The notes: generated by a model not told the origin, from the sequence alone. A DNA stretch of 64,000 bases from Echinometra lucunter (GCA_029962745.1 CM057161.1:8248357-8312356), one strand, 5' to 3'. Shown: positions 22,075-34,090, counted from the stretch's first letter. A program made the numbers and translations.

Positions 22075-22205
22075 TGATAGTGATGATGATGATAATAATG
22101 GCTACAACAACTGTGTAATAATATCAATAACAGTGATAATGACAGGAATAATAAAGAAAATGATAATGATGATCATCATAATTATCATAATAAAAGATAA
22201 TGATT
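22075..22205. repeat. GAT/AAT-rich microsatellite-like stretch
   Basis: Degenerate GATGAT and ATAATA triplets next to the truncated 5' end of the minus-strand LINE. Confidence 0.7.
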
Positions 22206-22209
22206 ATGC

Positions 22210-22639
22210 AAGCGATGCTCATAATCATGATTAATCGGAGAAGAAACTGTGAGAGAAAACAGGTGTAAATCTGGTTCAATGTTTAAGAACGGTAGGTCTA
22301 TATCATGCACTTCCTTACGTGCACTCACACTCAATGACGAAGGTGTTGCCCTGATTACATCCAATAAAAAAAATGTGCACAATAATTTCCGTGGTAGTCG
22401 CTTCCTGCAGACTTGGAAATCAACTTCCGATTGGCATGAACAGCTTGATTTAAACCATTCGCCAAAGCGTGAAGGAACAATTGAACCTGGGCCAATTACG
22501 GAATTGATGATTAGACAGGGTGCTAATGACCCAATGCCGGCTGTTTGTTAATCCTTGGGTGGATTAAGCTGGGGGGGGGGGGGGGTGTTTGCAAGAAGAT
22601 GGACATTGATCTCAATTTCTTCGTGTACCAGTATTCGGT
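22210..22639. other. No recognised gene
   Basis: The + frame at 22249-22551 is 100 codons and of ordinary composition, but it has no recognisable domain or supporting splice sites. A G-run lies at 22571-22585. Confidence 0.35.
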
Positions 22640-23200
22640 ATGCATAAAACGTAAGCAGGGTCGTAAAGTCGTAAACGTATATTACGTCGTGGCACGTGCT
22701 CAGTGGAGCACACAATATTATTATATTTTAAACAAATATTCAGTAAAAATGCAAATGAAATATGAGTACAGAAGCTCTATAAATATATCGTTCTCAGTGA
22801 CGTATAATGCAATTAAAGAAACTCTGTCGAGTATACTTGTATTTAGATCAAACTTTTGACGTTGCACTTGTAACCACTGCAAGGAAAGTTTACGTAATTT
22901 TACAGAAATTTACTATTGTGTTACGAATGCGTAAAACGTAAGCAGGGGTTGGTAAGATCGTAAACGTAAATTACGTCATGGCACGTGCTCAGTGGATGTA
23001 TTTTAAAGAAATGTCAGTGAAAATGCAAATGAAATATGAGTACAGAATTTCTAGAAATATAGCCTTCTTAGTGATGTATAATGCCGTTAAAGGAACTATG
23101 TCGAGTATGAATGTATTTAATTTCGTCCAAGTTTTGACCTTCATGTGTGATCACTGACAGGAAAGCTAGCTGAATGGAACAAAAATTTACGATTACATAA
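22640..23200 (+). repeat. Two-copy tandem repeat, ~285-bp unit
   Basis: Copy 1 starts near 22643 (ATGCATAAAACGTAAGCAGG) and copy 2 near 22928 (ATGCGTAAAACGTAAGCAGG). Shared blocks in order are GGCACGTGCTCAGTGGA, AAATGCAAATGAAATATGAG and TACAGAA. Copy 1 has an extra AT-rich insert after the CTCAGTGGA block. Confidence 0.85.
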
Positions 23201-23204
23201 TGTT

Positions 23205-24835
23205 TATTTTCATTTCATCATTTACACTAAAAACATGGCTGCACTGACTTCATTTGTTTTACTAAAGTGATGGGGGTTTACTTACAAAGCTAAATACCTG
23301 CACATTTCTTTTATCGTGTTGCTCCTGCATTTACATGTCTATACATGTCAGAAATAGCATTGCTCATGTGCAATGTAATCATGTTTGTTTGAAAATAGTA
23401 ATATTAAGCAAAATGAATGAATAAGTATGGAGTTATTATGTATACCTTTTAATGGGTGATATGCATGACGAGGAATATAAATGATAACAGTTTAAAAATA
23501 AGCATCCTTAGTTTTATTGAACTTTTAATAAAATTCCTCAGCAGACCTCAATACTTTGCTTCTCTACAAGAAGTAGAAAAAAATATATATCATTCAGATC
23601 TCGAGTGTCATTTCCTCCAGGCATATGATCACAATCTCTCTCAGGTGAAATTGACCATATCCCTTGGCGTAAAAAAAACAAGAACAAACAAACCCAAATA
23701 ATCAACAAAACTAAACTAAACTATATCACTGGCTTCACATCCAAAAAAAAAATATGAGGAGTGCGATCTGTGATGCTGGATATATGAAGCGAGAAATGAA
23801 GCATTAAAGAGAGAGAAATTCGATATAAAGTCTGTGTTCTGAAAAAACAGAAATTAAACAACGAATGTACCCATACCGTCATAAAACGGATCGCCCTTAA
23901 ATCCTGCCATTTTATACACGAAATAAAGTCTTGTAAAACAATATGTTGTTCCCTTTTTTTTCTTTCTTAAAATATTTCTTTAAGCTAATCCTCCCCCTAG
24001 GAAAAATAGTAAAATATATAATTTATGATTCCATTTTCTTTTATATTAATTTTTATGAAACTTGGGTTGCAGAGCGAGATGGAGGCCATGTACATTTTCC
24101 TGCCCCAAATCAATATGATCAACCTTCTATTCAATTTAGTCAGTCTTATAGATGTGTATAATTGTTTTAATCCCTGTTCTTTTGGGCAACCCTGGAATTT
24201 CTTAGTGAAATTCATTTTTCTGTGATGAATCGAAATGACTTTTCTGAAGTTGTCTTTGATATTACAGGAAATCGTGAATTCTGATCGCTTTTTTTTCTTG
24301 AAAGAAAAAAAAAATCCACAGCAGGAAATATGCCCCCAAAGAGGGCGCTCGACTATTTCCCGCTTACCTGTGGAAGAGGTACTGGGAATCCAATCCTCAA
24401 CAGTAATTGTGCCACCTTTCCTCTATGAATTCATTTCCTTTATGAATTCAGTTTCAGAAGTAACACTGTAAAGTTGTTTTAGTGACTATGCATAAAACTG
24501 ATATTATTGGAAATATTTCTGATTTACTTCAAGACTCTGTGATATTGAATTAGTGGTGAATATACCCTTATGTTTTTTTGTTTTTATGGTTCTCGACATT
24601 ATCGATTTCCTGAGGTCTCGAGACAATAAAAATAGACCAGAAGATAGCTGACAATCATGATACACCTTTTACTGATTTGAATGCATAATTTATATTTATA
24701 TAAATAATTAATTCTAACGTTCCTGGCCAATTGTCAAACTTTTTGAAAATTTCCGGGCTAACGATAGGAGCGACTGAAAAGCATTGCAATGCAGCGAAAA
24801 CAAACTGATTCGACAATATATGAAAACTTATGAAC
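23205..24835. other. No recognised gene
   Basis: The sequence is AT-rich. Open frames at 23456-23701 and 23943-24225 lack recognisable motifs or splice context. Confidence 0.4.
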
Positions 24836-24843
24836 TGACAAAC

Positions 24844-25105
24844 CAGGGGCGTCAATCCGTTTTGTATTGTGGGGGTGGGGAAGGGAACACTCCAAAGAAG
24901 GGTCCTCGGATCAAGATTTCGAGGGGGGGGGGGATACAATTTCGGAGGACACACACATCAAAAAATTACAGACAAGCATAAAAATATGGTCCCCAGTTTA
25001 AAGTGAGGGGGGGCGATATACCCTTTTGTGTCCCCTATTCTTTTAAGTTTTGGGGGACGTGTCCCCCTGTCTCACCCCCCCCCCCCCCCGCCTATTGACC
25101 CCATA
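24844..25105 (+). mobile_element. hAT-like MITE, family D, 262 bp
   Basis: The left end is CAGGGGCGTCAATCCG and the right end is CTATTGACCCCATA, so the TCAAT block is shared in inverted orientation although the outermost bases have diverged. A perfect 8-bp duplication TGACAAAC flanks it at 24836-24843 and 25106-25113. A G-tract lies near the left end and a C-tract of about 16 near the right. The segment TTTTGGGGGACGTGTCCCC recurs in related form at 39100-39120. It encodes nothing. Confidence 0.85.
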
Positions 25106-25113
25106 TGACAAAC

Positions 25114-25370
25114 TAGCTGCTCAGCAAACTAGGTGACGATTTGAATTAGCACATTACAAAACAAAAAAAAAAACAGTTGCTCAAAATAATAGAAAATCCA
25201 ATTTGACTGCGGTGTAAAGGGAATAGCGCCATCATTGCTTTTAGGTCCGCTGAAGAGAATGGATAAATGATTTAATTTCCTTAATAATCAAGACGAAGGG
25301 ATTTAGATCGTAAATTTAAAAAAAAGATCAATGTTAAACTGCACATGAATGTCGTTAAGTGTTTCTCCTT
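25114..25370. other. No recognised gene
   Basis: AT-rich, nothing recognised. Confidence 0.4.
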
Positions 25371-25383
25371 CCTTTTCTTCATC

Positions 25384-25560
25384 ATCTTCTTCTTCTTCTT
25401 CTTCTTCTTCTTCCTCCTCCTCCTCCTCCTCCTACTACTCCTCCTCCTCCCCTCCTCCTCCTCTTTTCTTCTTTTTTTTTTTCGTACTCCTCTTCCCTGT
25501 TCCTCCCTTTCTTCTTCTCCTCTTTTTTTCTTTTATTTCTTCTTCCTTTGCATATTTGCA
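25384..25560. repeat. Polypyrimidine microsatellite (CTT/CTC)
   Basis: The tract is about 175 bp, almost purely C and T, with CTT triplets then CTC triplets. The three overlapping long frames are artefacts. Confidence 0.9.
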
Positions 25561-25564
25561 CAAA

Positions 25565-26595
25565 GAAATGGGGTTTTCTTACCGACTCGAATTCAGGGTA
25601 AATCAGTCGGACGAATGTACGGAATGACCACTCATCTTTTATAGCATGATTTTCTCAAACGGGAAGGAAGTGTGCACCCGTTTATGAGTCTGTTGAAACA
25701 TAGGCGGATAAGGCAGATATGATGACAAGAAAAGACAGTTGAAAAAGATAAATAGTAAGAGGGATCTAAAATAGAATTTGAGAGGGGGGTGGTGGAGGGA
25801 GAGAGCGCGCGAAAAGGGGTGGGGGGATATCCAAGGAGATTGGATATAAGGTTCAACTCCAATACTAGAAACACAAACATCAGAACGGAATACATGCTTC
25901 CATATTTCTTCTATAGGATTGTCATTGAAAAGTCGGAAAAGGCGAGTGAAATTTTCCCGCACAGTATGAGTCAACTTTTCGAACGCAGGAGCCGACACAG
26001 GACGATTGAGTGAACGTTACTCCTGAGAAAAGGGACGCACCATGTGTACTGATATCCTGTGCTAATAATTTGCGCTAAGTCAGCGCGTTGAACAAGGGGT
26101 CACGGGCTTTGCGACCCGCTAGTCTCAAAATCCTGACCAGAAAATGCGTAGTGAAGGACGAATACTTTCTTCATCAACTTCTGTGGCCATTCCTTGGAAT
26201 TTCCTGTGATCTTTTGCATGATGAAGGTGCCTTGGATGTATTTAACAATTCCTTTACACCTTCAATCGTTGTCAAAAATCCTAAATAGGTGATATTTTGG
26301 TGGAAATATTAGTGAAAGTTCCTGACGGTGAACTAATGACTCAGACTTCAAACAGGGTTTTGTGATATGTGTACCACTCTGAGCAAGTGCACGCTGTGTT
26401 GTTCTAAACATCAACAGTTCAGTGTAGTCACGACAAGTGAATTCACGACAAATTGAACACCGTGACTTGTTTGAAAATGAACCATGTGATTTTGTGGTGT
26501 TGGTCATAGTAATCACACGAGTGAAGTTTTATTGTTGACAGAGTCAGAGATACTTGCTCTAGACTGACAACTAGTGAAGCGCTGAGATTCGTTAA
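25565..26595. other. No recognised gene; region upstream of the exon at 26596
   Basis: No clear TATA box was found near 26500-26590. Open frames on both strands at 25632-26013 are without recognisable domains. The region could hold the 5' UTR or promoter of the downstream exon. Confidence 0.3.
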
Positions 26596-27069
26596 ATGGA
26601 GACAGAAGGAAGATTATATCGGGAGGACAACAATGCAAGCAACTCCAGCGAACAGAGGCATGACATTCAAGGCATGGACAAAAAATTTTCCGACGCGGCA
26701 CTAGATCTCCTGCAACCGAGTACAAGGAAAACAGTGAACGGGACAATGGGAGGAGGACAAGGAGGACAAGGAGGAGGAGGAGGCATAGCCATACTAAGAG
26801 GTGGATTTAAGGACAGTATCATAAATATATGTCGTGGAATAATGGCGGGAACTGATGACTCGGTTTGCCGTCTGCTTATCCGAAGTGGTGCAGTACTATT
26901 CCGTAACACGAGGTCCAGGGGTGTGTGTTTGGGGGCCTTGTGCCTCCTAACTTTATCATGTATGCTGATGGCATCGACTTTATTATCACATACCAATATG
27001 AACTTCGATTTGGGCTCTGTGAACGATCGGGATCAGTTTGTTCGTAAGATGAGACGTCTGAAAGTTGAG
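26596..27069 (+). CDS. Candidate first coding exon, possible type II membrane protein
   Basis: The frame is open for 158 codons from ATG at 26596 to a donor-like GAG followed by GTAAGT at 27070. A polar N-terminal half contains a glycine-rich run (residues about 51-63). After RNTRSR a hydrophobic segment GVCLGALCLLTLSCMLMAS (about residues 109-127) follows. The charged tail ends RKMRRLKVE. Basic residues before and an N-rich segment after the hydrophobic stretch fit a signal anchor with a cytosolic N-terminus, as in Golgi glycosyltransferases and sulfotransferases, but no catalytic domain is present here and the family is not recognised. Composition is richer in G/C than the flanks. Sequence from the donor onward is LINE-derived, so either the LINE lies at the start of the intron or it truncated the gene. 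Confidence 0.5.
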
Positions 27070-28075
27070 GTAAGTATAATCATGGAGTAACAACTCCAGA
27101 GGCATACCACAGGGGAGTGTCCTCGGACCTCTGCTTTTTTGTTATGTTCATCAATGATCTTCCAGAGCATATTATATCAAGTAGTATATGTTTGCGGATA
27201 ATACTAAGATCTTTAAGCATGTAAAAATGCAGTTTTACTACAGAATGACCTCCATAATCTTTATCATGGTCAGACAAGTGGCTACTGAAGTTCCATCGTG
27301 ATAAATGCTGTGTGCTTTACATTGCATGGTTAATTGGTTATCATCATGGCGAGCCTCGTGACTACACCATGAATTGTGGTGATGCCACGCACAGTCTTTC
27401 TCTTGTTGACTCTAGTAAAGATTTTGGAGTGATTACTGATTCTAAACTTAGTTTTGACCAGCATTTTCAGTTAAACTCTACAAAGCCAATAAGTTAGTGA
27501 ACCTCATAGGAAGAAAATTTGTATATCTACATGAGGAGAATTTTTACTCCTATAAAACTCTGATTAGACCAAATTTGGTGAATGCACATGCTGTATGGAG
27601 TCCTCACTTGAAGAAGCATGCATAATCAGGCATTAGAAAATGTACAAAGAATGGCCACTGCGTGTACATTGGTACCTGAGGTTAAAAGTCTTCCATATGA
27701 CTATGAGCAAAGATCATCTCAGCTAATAGACTCCCTACATTGACATAATTTTCGCCGTGCACAAGGGGATATGATTGAACCTTACAAATTGTTTCATAGA
27801 TATGACCAAGAGGTAGTGCCAGACTTGAGTCAGGTGCATGGGTCTACCAGAGGTCATAGTAAAAAGCTGTATATTCCAATGTCATTAACTGAGAAACGTA
27901 AGAATTTTTTTTACAGGAGAATGAGGAAACACTGAAATAGTCTAACTCTAAACAATGATATAGTTAATACACCCAGTGTCCACACCTTTGAAAACGGACT
28001 AGACAAGTACTGGAGGAGTGAACCTGTCAAGTATAAGTTTGACGCTGACCACACGGTCATGACCCTGCCAACCTA
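27070..28075 (+). mobile_element. CR1/Jockey-like LINE, RT palm to C-terminus
   Basis: Broken frames encode RGIPQGSVLGPLLFVMFINDL (motif B region, near 27095-27160) and FADNTKIF, where the second aspartate of the catalytic FADD/YADD box is replaced by asparagine (near 27190). They continue with SKDFGVITDSKLSFDQH (27400-27460), KSLPYDYEQRSSQL, RRAQGDMIEPYKLFHRYD, TRGHSKKLYIP and SVHTFENGLDKYW (about 28010). At least four frame disruptions are present. The endonuclease and the N-terminal half of the reverse transcriptase are missing. The copy starts almost exactly at the splice donor of the upstream exon. Confidence 0.85.
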
Positions 28076-28089
28076 AAACGTCGACAGAA

Positions 28090-29490
28090 CCTGCTGGAAC
28101 TGAATATAGAGGCTTAGGCCTGCGTTCAGAAGCTTCCAAAAGTATCCATAAGTAAGTATGGTATAATCAGGGTTATCGTGCACAAGCCCTGTGCCCGCGA
28201 CTAAGGCAGTGATGTTGTCATGTTTGTGCAGGCATGGCACACATCCTTCCGGTTGCGTAACACAGGCGTGACAGCCCCTGTAAAAAGCACCACGGCAACA
28301 ATGGTATTACCACAGTTTTACCACGGTACACCACAGTTTTTACAACTGTATATGGTGGTAAAACTTTGGTTGTACCATGGTTCCCTTGATACCCTTTTAC
28401 AAGGGATGCTCTTGAAATACTCAGGCTGCATGTAGTACAGCTTGAGCTGAGTTGCTGTCTGAAAGTTACATCTGCCGGTTTTGGGTTTTTTTTTTTTTTT
28501 TTGATCGGTCGTCTTTTTGTCTTCTTAGACACTGTCTTTATATTAAGGGAAAGGGTAATTAAAAGACAACCGCCCTACGAAAAACACCATATTTTTCATT
28601 TTTGAGACAATTACTGAATGGCTCTAGCTCTGAGAGATGAAGTTGTAGAGATTTGTGACTCGTGCAGCTGTTTGTTTGCAAGCAAGAATCATGGGAATGA
28701 AGGCCTCTCTCAAGTTTGTATTTTCTTTCAGACTCAGCAATGCAGCATGCTCAAACAATACTACGTCTGTGATTTGTAAGAAAGCACCTAGAGCCAAGAG
28801 AGAGGACGGACGAGAGGTGGAAACAGGCTGTCCTCGTCATGCTCACGCCCCCCCCCTTCCCCACATACCTAATTTGGTCAATATACTTTACTTTACAGTC
28901 CTTAGATTCTTGTTAGAAAGTGTACTATATTCTTCAGGTGGATCTATCACTTTGATCTTTCAGGGCCAAGGCAAGCTTTAGCACATTTTTATAGTTGGAA
29001 AGGCCTACAGTCTTAAGAGACACTGACCACCCCCCCCCCCCAAAAAAAAAAAACCTATTGGAAACATATACATGTACATACATGGGATCTTCTATTTTCA
29101 AGTGCATGAAGATTGGACATTTGAATACACGAACATATTTTGTGGCCCCAACTGACAGAAATCTAACCTTGGCCTGCATGGTTGAAAGCTATATGATTCA
29201 ATGGTTCCACTGGACTTTAAAACCCTCAGTCCAATAACAGTTAACAACGAAGATAAGCATTTATTTAGTTAGTTAACAACTTCAACATGTGCCACAAACA
29301 TAGTGAAGAATAGAACTAACTTTGTTGTTTGTATCTTAGGGGCTTTTTGTTCAAAATACGTGGATTTCTTTGATTTGGAGAAAGTGGTGCTTTTTGGCAG
29401 TCTTCTTCATGTTCTGAAAGCTATCCAGCTTGGTTGGTTGGTTATTTTACATGACTGCTAAGAAAGCATGTGTATGCTTGTTATTAAGCA
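28090..29490. other. No recognised gene; small inverted repeat
   Basis: A short foldback pairs CCACAGTTTTACCAC (about 28310-28330) with GTGGTAAAACTTTGG (about 28355-28372). A C-run followed by an A-run lies at 29030-29052. Nothing else was recognised. Confidence 0.4.
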
Positions 29491-29494
29491 ACCT

Positions 29495-29658
29495 AGGGGC
29501 CCGGCCGACGGCTTTAAGTCCCCTCCCGCTCCGAAGCACTTGATAATGAGGATTAGTACCTTACTTAGCAAAGGGCATTAGCGCATCCGCTTGGTTTCGA
29601 AGCCGGGTACTCCTGGTTACGAGACCAGTGGTCTACCACTGAGCCACAGCGCCTCCTC
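29495..29658 (-). mobile_element. tRNA-derived SINE
   Basis: Read on the minus strand, the head has a GGCGCTGTGGCTCAGTGG-type A box and a GGCTTCGAAACC-type B box. The body contains TGCCCTTTGC, ATCCTCATTA and GGACTTAAAGCCGTCGGCC. The body matches the SINE at 41350-41500 (TTATCCTCATTGCC, CTCGGAGAGGACTAAAA, CCGTCGGTC). The tRNA-like head does not end like a mature tRNA, so this is not a tRNA gene. Confidence 0.75.
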
Positions 29659-29805
29659 AAAGTTTCTCCATCGTAGGCCTTGAAAGCGACTTTCAACTGG
29701 GATTATTAAAAAAAATATACAGAAATGCTAAGTAGTTTTGATAAAGATGTCTGGCTAACTTCTTCCAAGTTCTACAGCTATCCATTTTTTTTTTTCATCA
29801 TGTAT

Positions 29806-30150
29806 CTAATATAGGCCTTGAGTGAGAGCAACATTCAACTGGGATATGTTGAAACGGAGACAGAAGAAGGTCAAATATCTGTCACCATCACCAATGCAGT
29901 CTGCATGCCTATAGCCTCTTCCCCAGTCCATCAGTCTTTCTTGTAATTTGTGTAGAACAAAATTGTGAGCGCCTGCAAAATGGCGCCTGGCTGGAATGCT
30001 CCCTCGGCCTCGGGAGTGGAGAAGGTGCATACATTGTGTGCAGGCCAGCATGAATCCGATGACCGGGGTAATAATATTTCTGTAAAGCGCTTAGACAGAT
30101 CTCACAGAGATGTATTCATAGGCGCTATATAAATGCAGACTATATTATTA
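29806..30150 (+). mobile_element. SINE-like repeat with (TTA) tail
   Basis: The 3' part GTAAAGCGCTTAGACAGATC, TAGGCGCTATATAAATGC and a short TATTATTATTA tail is a typical SINE/LINE terminal structure. The preceding block GGAGTGGAGAAGGTGCATAC, ATTGTGTGCAGGCCAGCATG may be a SINE central domain. A pol III head was not identified with certainty. Confidence 0.5.
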
Positions 30151-30159
30151 TTACGAAAA

Positions 30160-32088
30160 TCCCTATTTTTGCTCTTCTGTATCAATCTGCAAATGACGAT
30201 CAAGAGTTCAAGAGTTCAAGAGTTTATTTTTTCATTTCCAAACACAAATAACAAAAAGTGTGTGTGCATGGAAATATTTATTTTATAGGCTACTGGAAAT
30301 GGGCTAAACTTTTAAAACTTTAAAAAGTTTCATCATCAAATGTAGAGACTAAAAGTTGATTTGGCCCCAAGACGGTAAACTTACCAACATATTTCACATC
30401 ATTCTAACATTTGGCTGTGCGAGTTTCTTTCACCATAACAAATTTCTTTTCAAAGACCGTGTCATATTCCTTTTTTCTTTTTACCCTTCCACAGGGTTCC
30501 TTAATTATCAACACAATCATTTTCACAAAAAAATTGATGCACTGTTCCATAACTGTCATAATTATAAATTTAGAGTTTCAAACAATACACCAACACAAAA
30601 TAAAATCGGCCGCATTGCAGCGACGTATATTATGGTAATAAACTTTACAAAGTATACTTTGTAAACAAAACAAGTATGTATTTTTTAAATGTTTTATTTG
30701 TTAACAAGTCAAGCAAGTGACCAATAAATTTATATCCAGGAGTACTAGGTACAACTCGTTTTTGCAGTGTGACTGCAAGGCGCAGCGCATCAGTGACTTA
30801 CTCCTTTGATTTCTAGGTTAATTGGTACGTGTGTAGAAAGATAGGGGCCTATATAGGCCTGTTCGAAGGAAAAGCCAGGGGATGTCTGGTTACCCACTTA
30901 GCTCGAGGACTCCTTCCTCATTTACCAGTCGGATTGACGCATGCGAATTCCGCTGAATGTGATAAAATGAGGTTTGCTGCTTAGTTTGCTATACATGGAC
31001 AGCCAGGTCAAAGAGATAGAGTAGTTCACTATCGTATCAAATCTTTCTAACTCATTATCATTATTACCGGCTATTGTCCACAATAAAGAGGCATACTCCA
31101 TAAACTGTGGCAGTAACGGGTTTGATCCACAGCGAAAAAAAAAAGGTTCAAAATACCGGGCAAAAACAAAATGGCGAAGATTAACAGTTAATTTTAAAAA
31201 CTATACAGTAAGGTCGCCAGTGTTGGTCCCTATAATGGGGCAAAATTCATTTTTATAACTCGTTATCGCAGAATATTATTATGCTCAGTTTTTAACCGTC
31301 AGGCAATTTCATATTTTTAGTTGCTGTTTCAGCTAAATAATTAAAGACCGTCGTCCCCCTCAAAAAAAAGGAAGAGTTGCAGAAGAGCCCTTTGCCTTGG
31401 CATTATGCCTGCGTGGCGTGGTTTTTCTAGAAAGGAAGTGTCGCTATTCTGTGACCCATGCCTGTTTCGTAATAAATCTTTTGGCTACTGGAACCTGGTG
31501 GCCACTGTATAAAGTATTTGGGATTATAAGAACTCGGTAGCCAACAGGTTAAAAATAGAATGACAGGAAGAACAACAGTACATAGGCCCGGGGATATGCT
31601 GACCCTGTTTGAGGCATGATGTAATAAGGGGAAAAGGAAATGGACAAGAAAATAAAGTGAATTCAAATAAAGAAAGATAAGAAAGGAAAGCGGAAATTAA
31701 AGCGTTTCATCCGCCATTATTCAGCAGGCTTCGCTTTTTATCTGTAATTTTGCTGACATAATTATGACATGAGATGTGTGTTTGCTTAAATTTTCAACGA
31801 GGGTATTTTTGTTGTTGGTATTATTTTTTCAACAAACCCTTCTCTCCAATGTGAGTCGGTCATATGCATGTGTCATATTGATTCTACATTGATTTCCTTA
31901 TTTTCTTAGGAAACAAACCCACGGAGCTTTTATTTCTATTTTCTTGCTTCTTTTCAGAACCTCAATTTCTTCCGTGAAATGTCTTTGCCAACTGCAGGCT
32001 AGGTACATGGGGAAACAAGTATTGAGAAGCGAGGTGGTTTTTACAACATTTTGAGCGAAGAATCTTGTTTCATTTCTTACTGTAGGGA
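30160..32088. other. No recognised gene
   Basis: AT-rich. The frame at 30356-30664 is not recognisable. No splice-flanked coding sequence was seen. Confidence 0.4.
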
Positions 32089-32233
32089 CCTGGGGAGCAT
32101 TTCATGAAAAGTCTTATCGGTGATTTTTACCGACTAATTTGCTGTCGGCCAATCAGATGCAAGGTTTTTCAGTAGCTTGTAACAGTTGTCGGTGGAAATC
32201 ACTGACAAAACTCTTCATGAAAAACCCCCCAGG
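32089..32233. repeat. Foldback element, TTCATGAAA family, copy 2
   Basis: It starts CCTGGGGAGCATTTCATGAA and ends with the complementary TTCATGAAAAACCCCCCAGG. The core GCCAATCAGATGCAAGG matches copy 1 at 16454-16595. No target duplication was seen. Confidence 0.8.
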
Positions 32234-32239
32234 AGCCCC

Positions 32240-32870
32240 TAATTCGAGACTAGAGAGATTGGATGAGAAGCCTCGGGGAAGTAACTAGGTTTCAAGGTCA
32301 AGACTTCGATTTCTTTTTTAAAAAGCAAAACAGACGATCAAATGAAAACAAAACAAAAGAAACCTTCGACCGGTTTCAAGTCGACTTTATCAATTATTGC
32401 TGACAAATGGAGAGCCCCTTTCTCCCAAGTTATTTACTTGGAAGTTCTAGTAGAAATCACTATCTTGTTGTTGTTTTTTTTTTCTTTTTTTACTTATTGA
32501 TCCACTTTTCGTGTGATTGCCAACTTCACACAGGGATGGAGCTTTTTCGTCGTGTCGATGTCAAGATCTTTTAGACCTTCAGAGCCATGAGGAGTCAGGT
32601 GGATTAGGGTTAAACCAATCGCTGCACAACTATGGTTTTAGTCCCAGATTTTTCCTGCATCGTGAGAAGCAGATGAGAAAATATTATGTACAGTATAAAC
32701 ACCAGCGCACATGAATTCAAACTTAGTAAGCAGGCATCATGTCACGTGTTTTCCACTACAAACTGGCACTTTTCTGCTACATGTCGTCCGAGATTTAATC
32801 AGTAGTTTCATCGTAGAAACTTAATATGTTGCTGAAAGAAATGTTTCAGTGAAAGGAAACAGTCTATGTT
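32240..32870. other. No recognised gene
   Basis: Nothing recognised apart from T-runs near 32470. Confidence 0.4.
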
Positions 32871-32878
32871 GTCACTTC

Positions 32879-33452
32879 CACCGGCGCAAATCCACTTTGA
32901 GGAGTGGGGGGGGGGGGGGGATGATCAACTTTTTAGCCGATTTTTTTTTTTTTTGTCGAACTCATACTTAAGTATAAATACACGCCCTCACCCACCTGCA
33001 CAGACCCCCTCTACACGCATTTTAATTTTTATCTTGCGAGTGAGCGAAGCGGGAGAGCCAAAAATGACCACTTTTCTGGTTTTCAATCGCATTTTCAAAT
33101 AAAAATTGTGAAATATGATGAACGAGCGAAGCGAGCAAGCCAAAAATAACCACTTTCCTGGTTTTCAATCACATTTTCAAATGTAAATTCGAAACTATGA
33201 CGAGCGAGCGAAGAGAGCGAGCCAAAAATAACCGCTTTTCTGGTTTTCAGCCGCATTTTCAAGTAGAAATTCTAAAATGTGATGGTTGTTTACGACAGAT
33301 TATTAAAAATTCTATTCAAAGATTAATTCAAATATCATTTCTTCCTTAAAAAGTGGAGGAATATTTGTACACGCCATCCCCCCCCCCTCTCAAAAAAGTG
33401 GGGGGAGGGGGATATATCCCCCATTCCCCCCCCCCCCGGGATTTACCCAATG
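32879..33452 (+). mobile_element. hAT-like element, family F, 574 bp
   Basis: It starts CACCGGCGCAAATCC and ends GGGATTTACCCAATG, an imperfect inverted repeat of about 15 bp. A perfect 8-bp duplication GTCACTTC flanks it (32871-32878 and 33453-33460). The interior holds three direct repeats of about 83 bp, each with a GAGCGAAGCGAGC-like core followed by CCAAAAATAACCACTTTTCT. A G-tract lies near the left end and a C-tract near the right. A related 496-bp copy is nested at 52275-52770. No transposase was found. Confidence 0.88.
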
Positions 33453-33464
33453 GTCACTTCAAAG

Positions 33465-34090
33465 AGGAACCCTGTTCTTGGTGCCTAGAAAGCTCTGAAA
33501 TCGATGCACTTTGAGTTTAGGATGTAATTTGTGAGTGGCTTTAACCATACTTTAACCAGATCGGCATTTAACGAATACAACTCGATCTAATCATTTTCAC
33601 CTTTCCTGAGAAATGATAATAATAAGTAATTATTATTACGTATTTGACGTCACCTACGCCTGACAGGGGGAAAGCGAACTCCGACCCTCAGGTCTCTCCT
33701 CCGGGTAATTACCTATACTTGTAGACCTTTATGTCTATTTTTACACACAAGGAGTTACTGGCAAACATGATAGGATTGTATTGGACAGACATGTTAATTT
33801 GTACTTTGGACGGAGGATGACTGCTAAAAAGTGAAAACAGTAACAGATGTGTCCATGAAAATTCGACAAATGAGCTATGACAATGTGAATGGGCAGGCAG
33901 TGTATCATGTGCCAACATAATTAATTTACAAGAAGTTGTTATTGGACCTGCGGCGGATCCATCGATAATGGATTAAATTCCTATAAATTTGTGGAACTTG
34001 TTCATCTGGAAACTAACAAAGACCCGAACTTCTGCGTCTTGTGGAAAGGAAAGGAATGAAGAAAATAGCAGATAGGTCGTACGCAAAACT
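33465..34090. other. No recognised gene
   Basis: Nothing recognised apart from a small TAATAATAATAAG / TTATTATTA inverted pair near 33610-33640. Confidence 0.4.
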
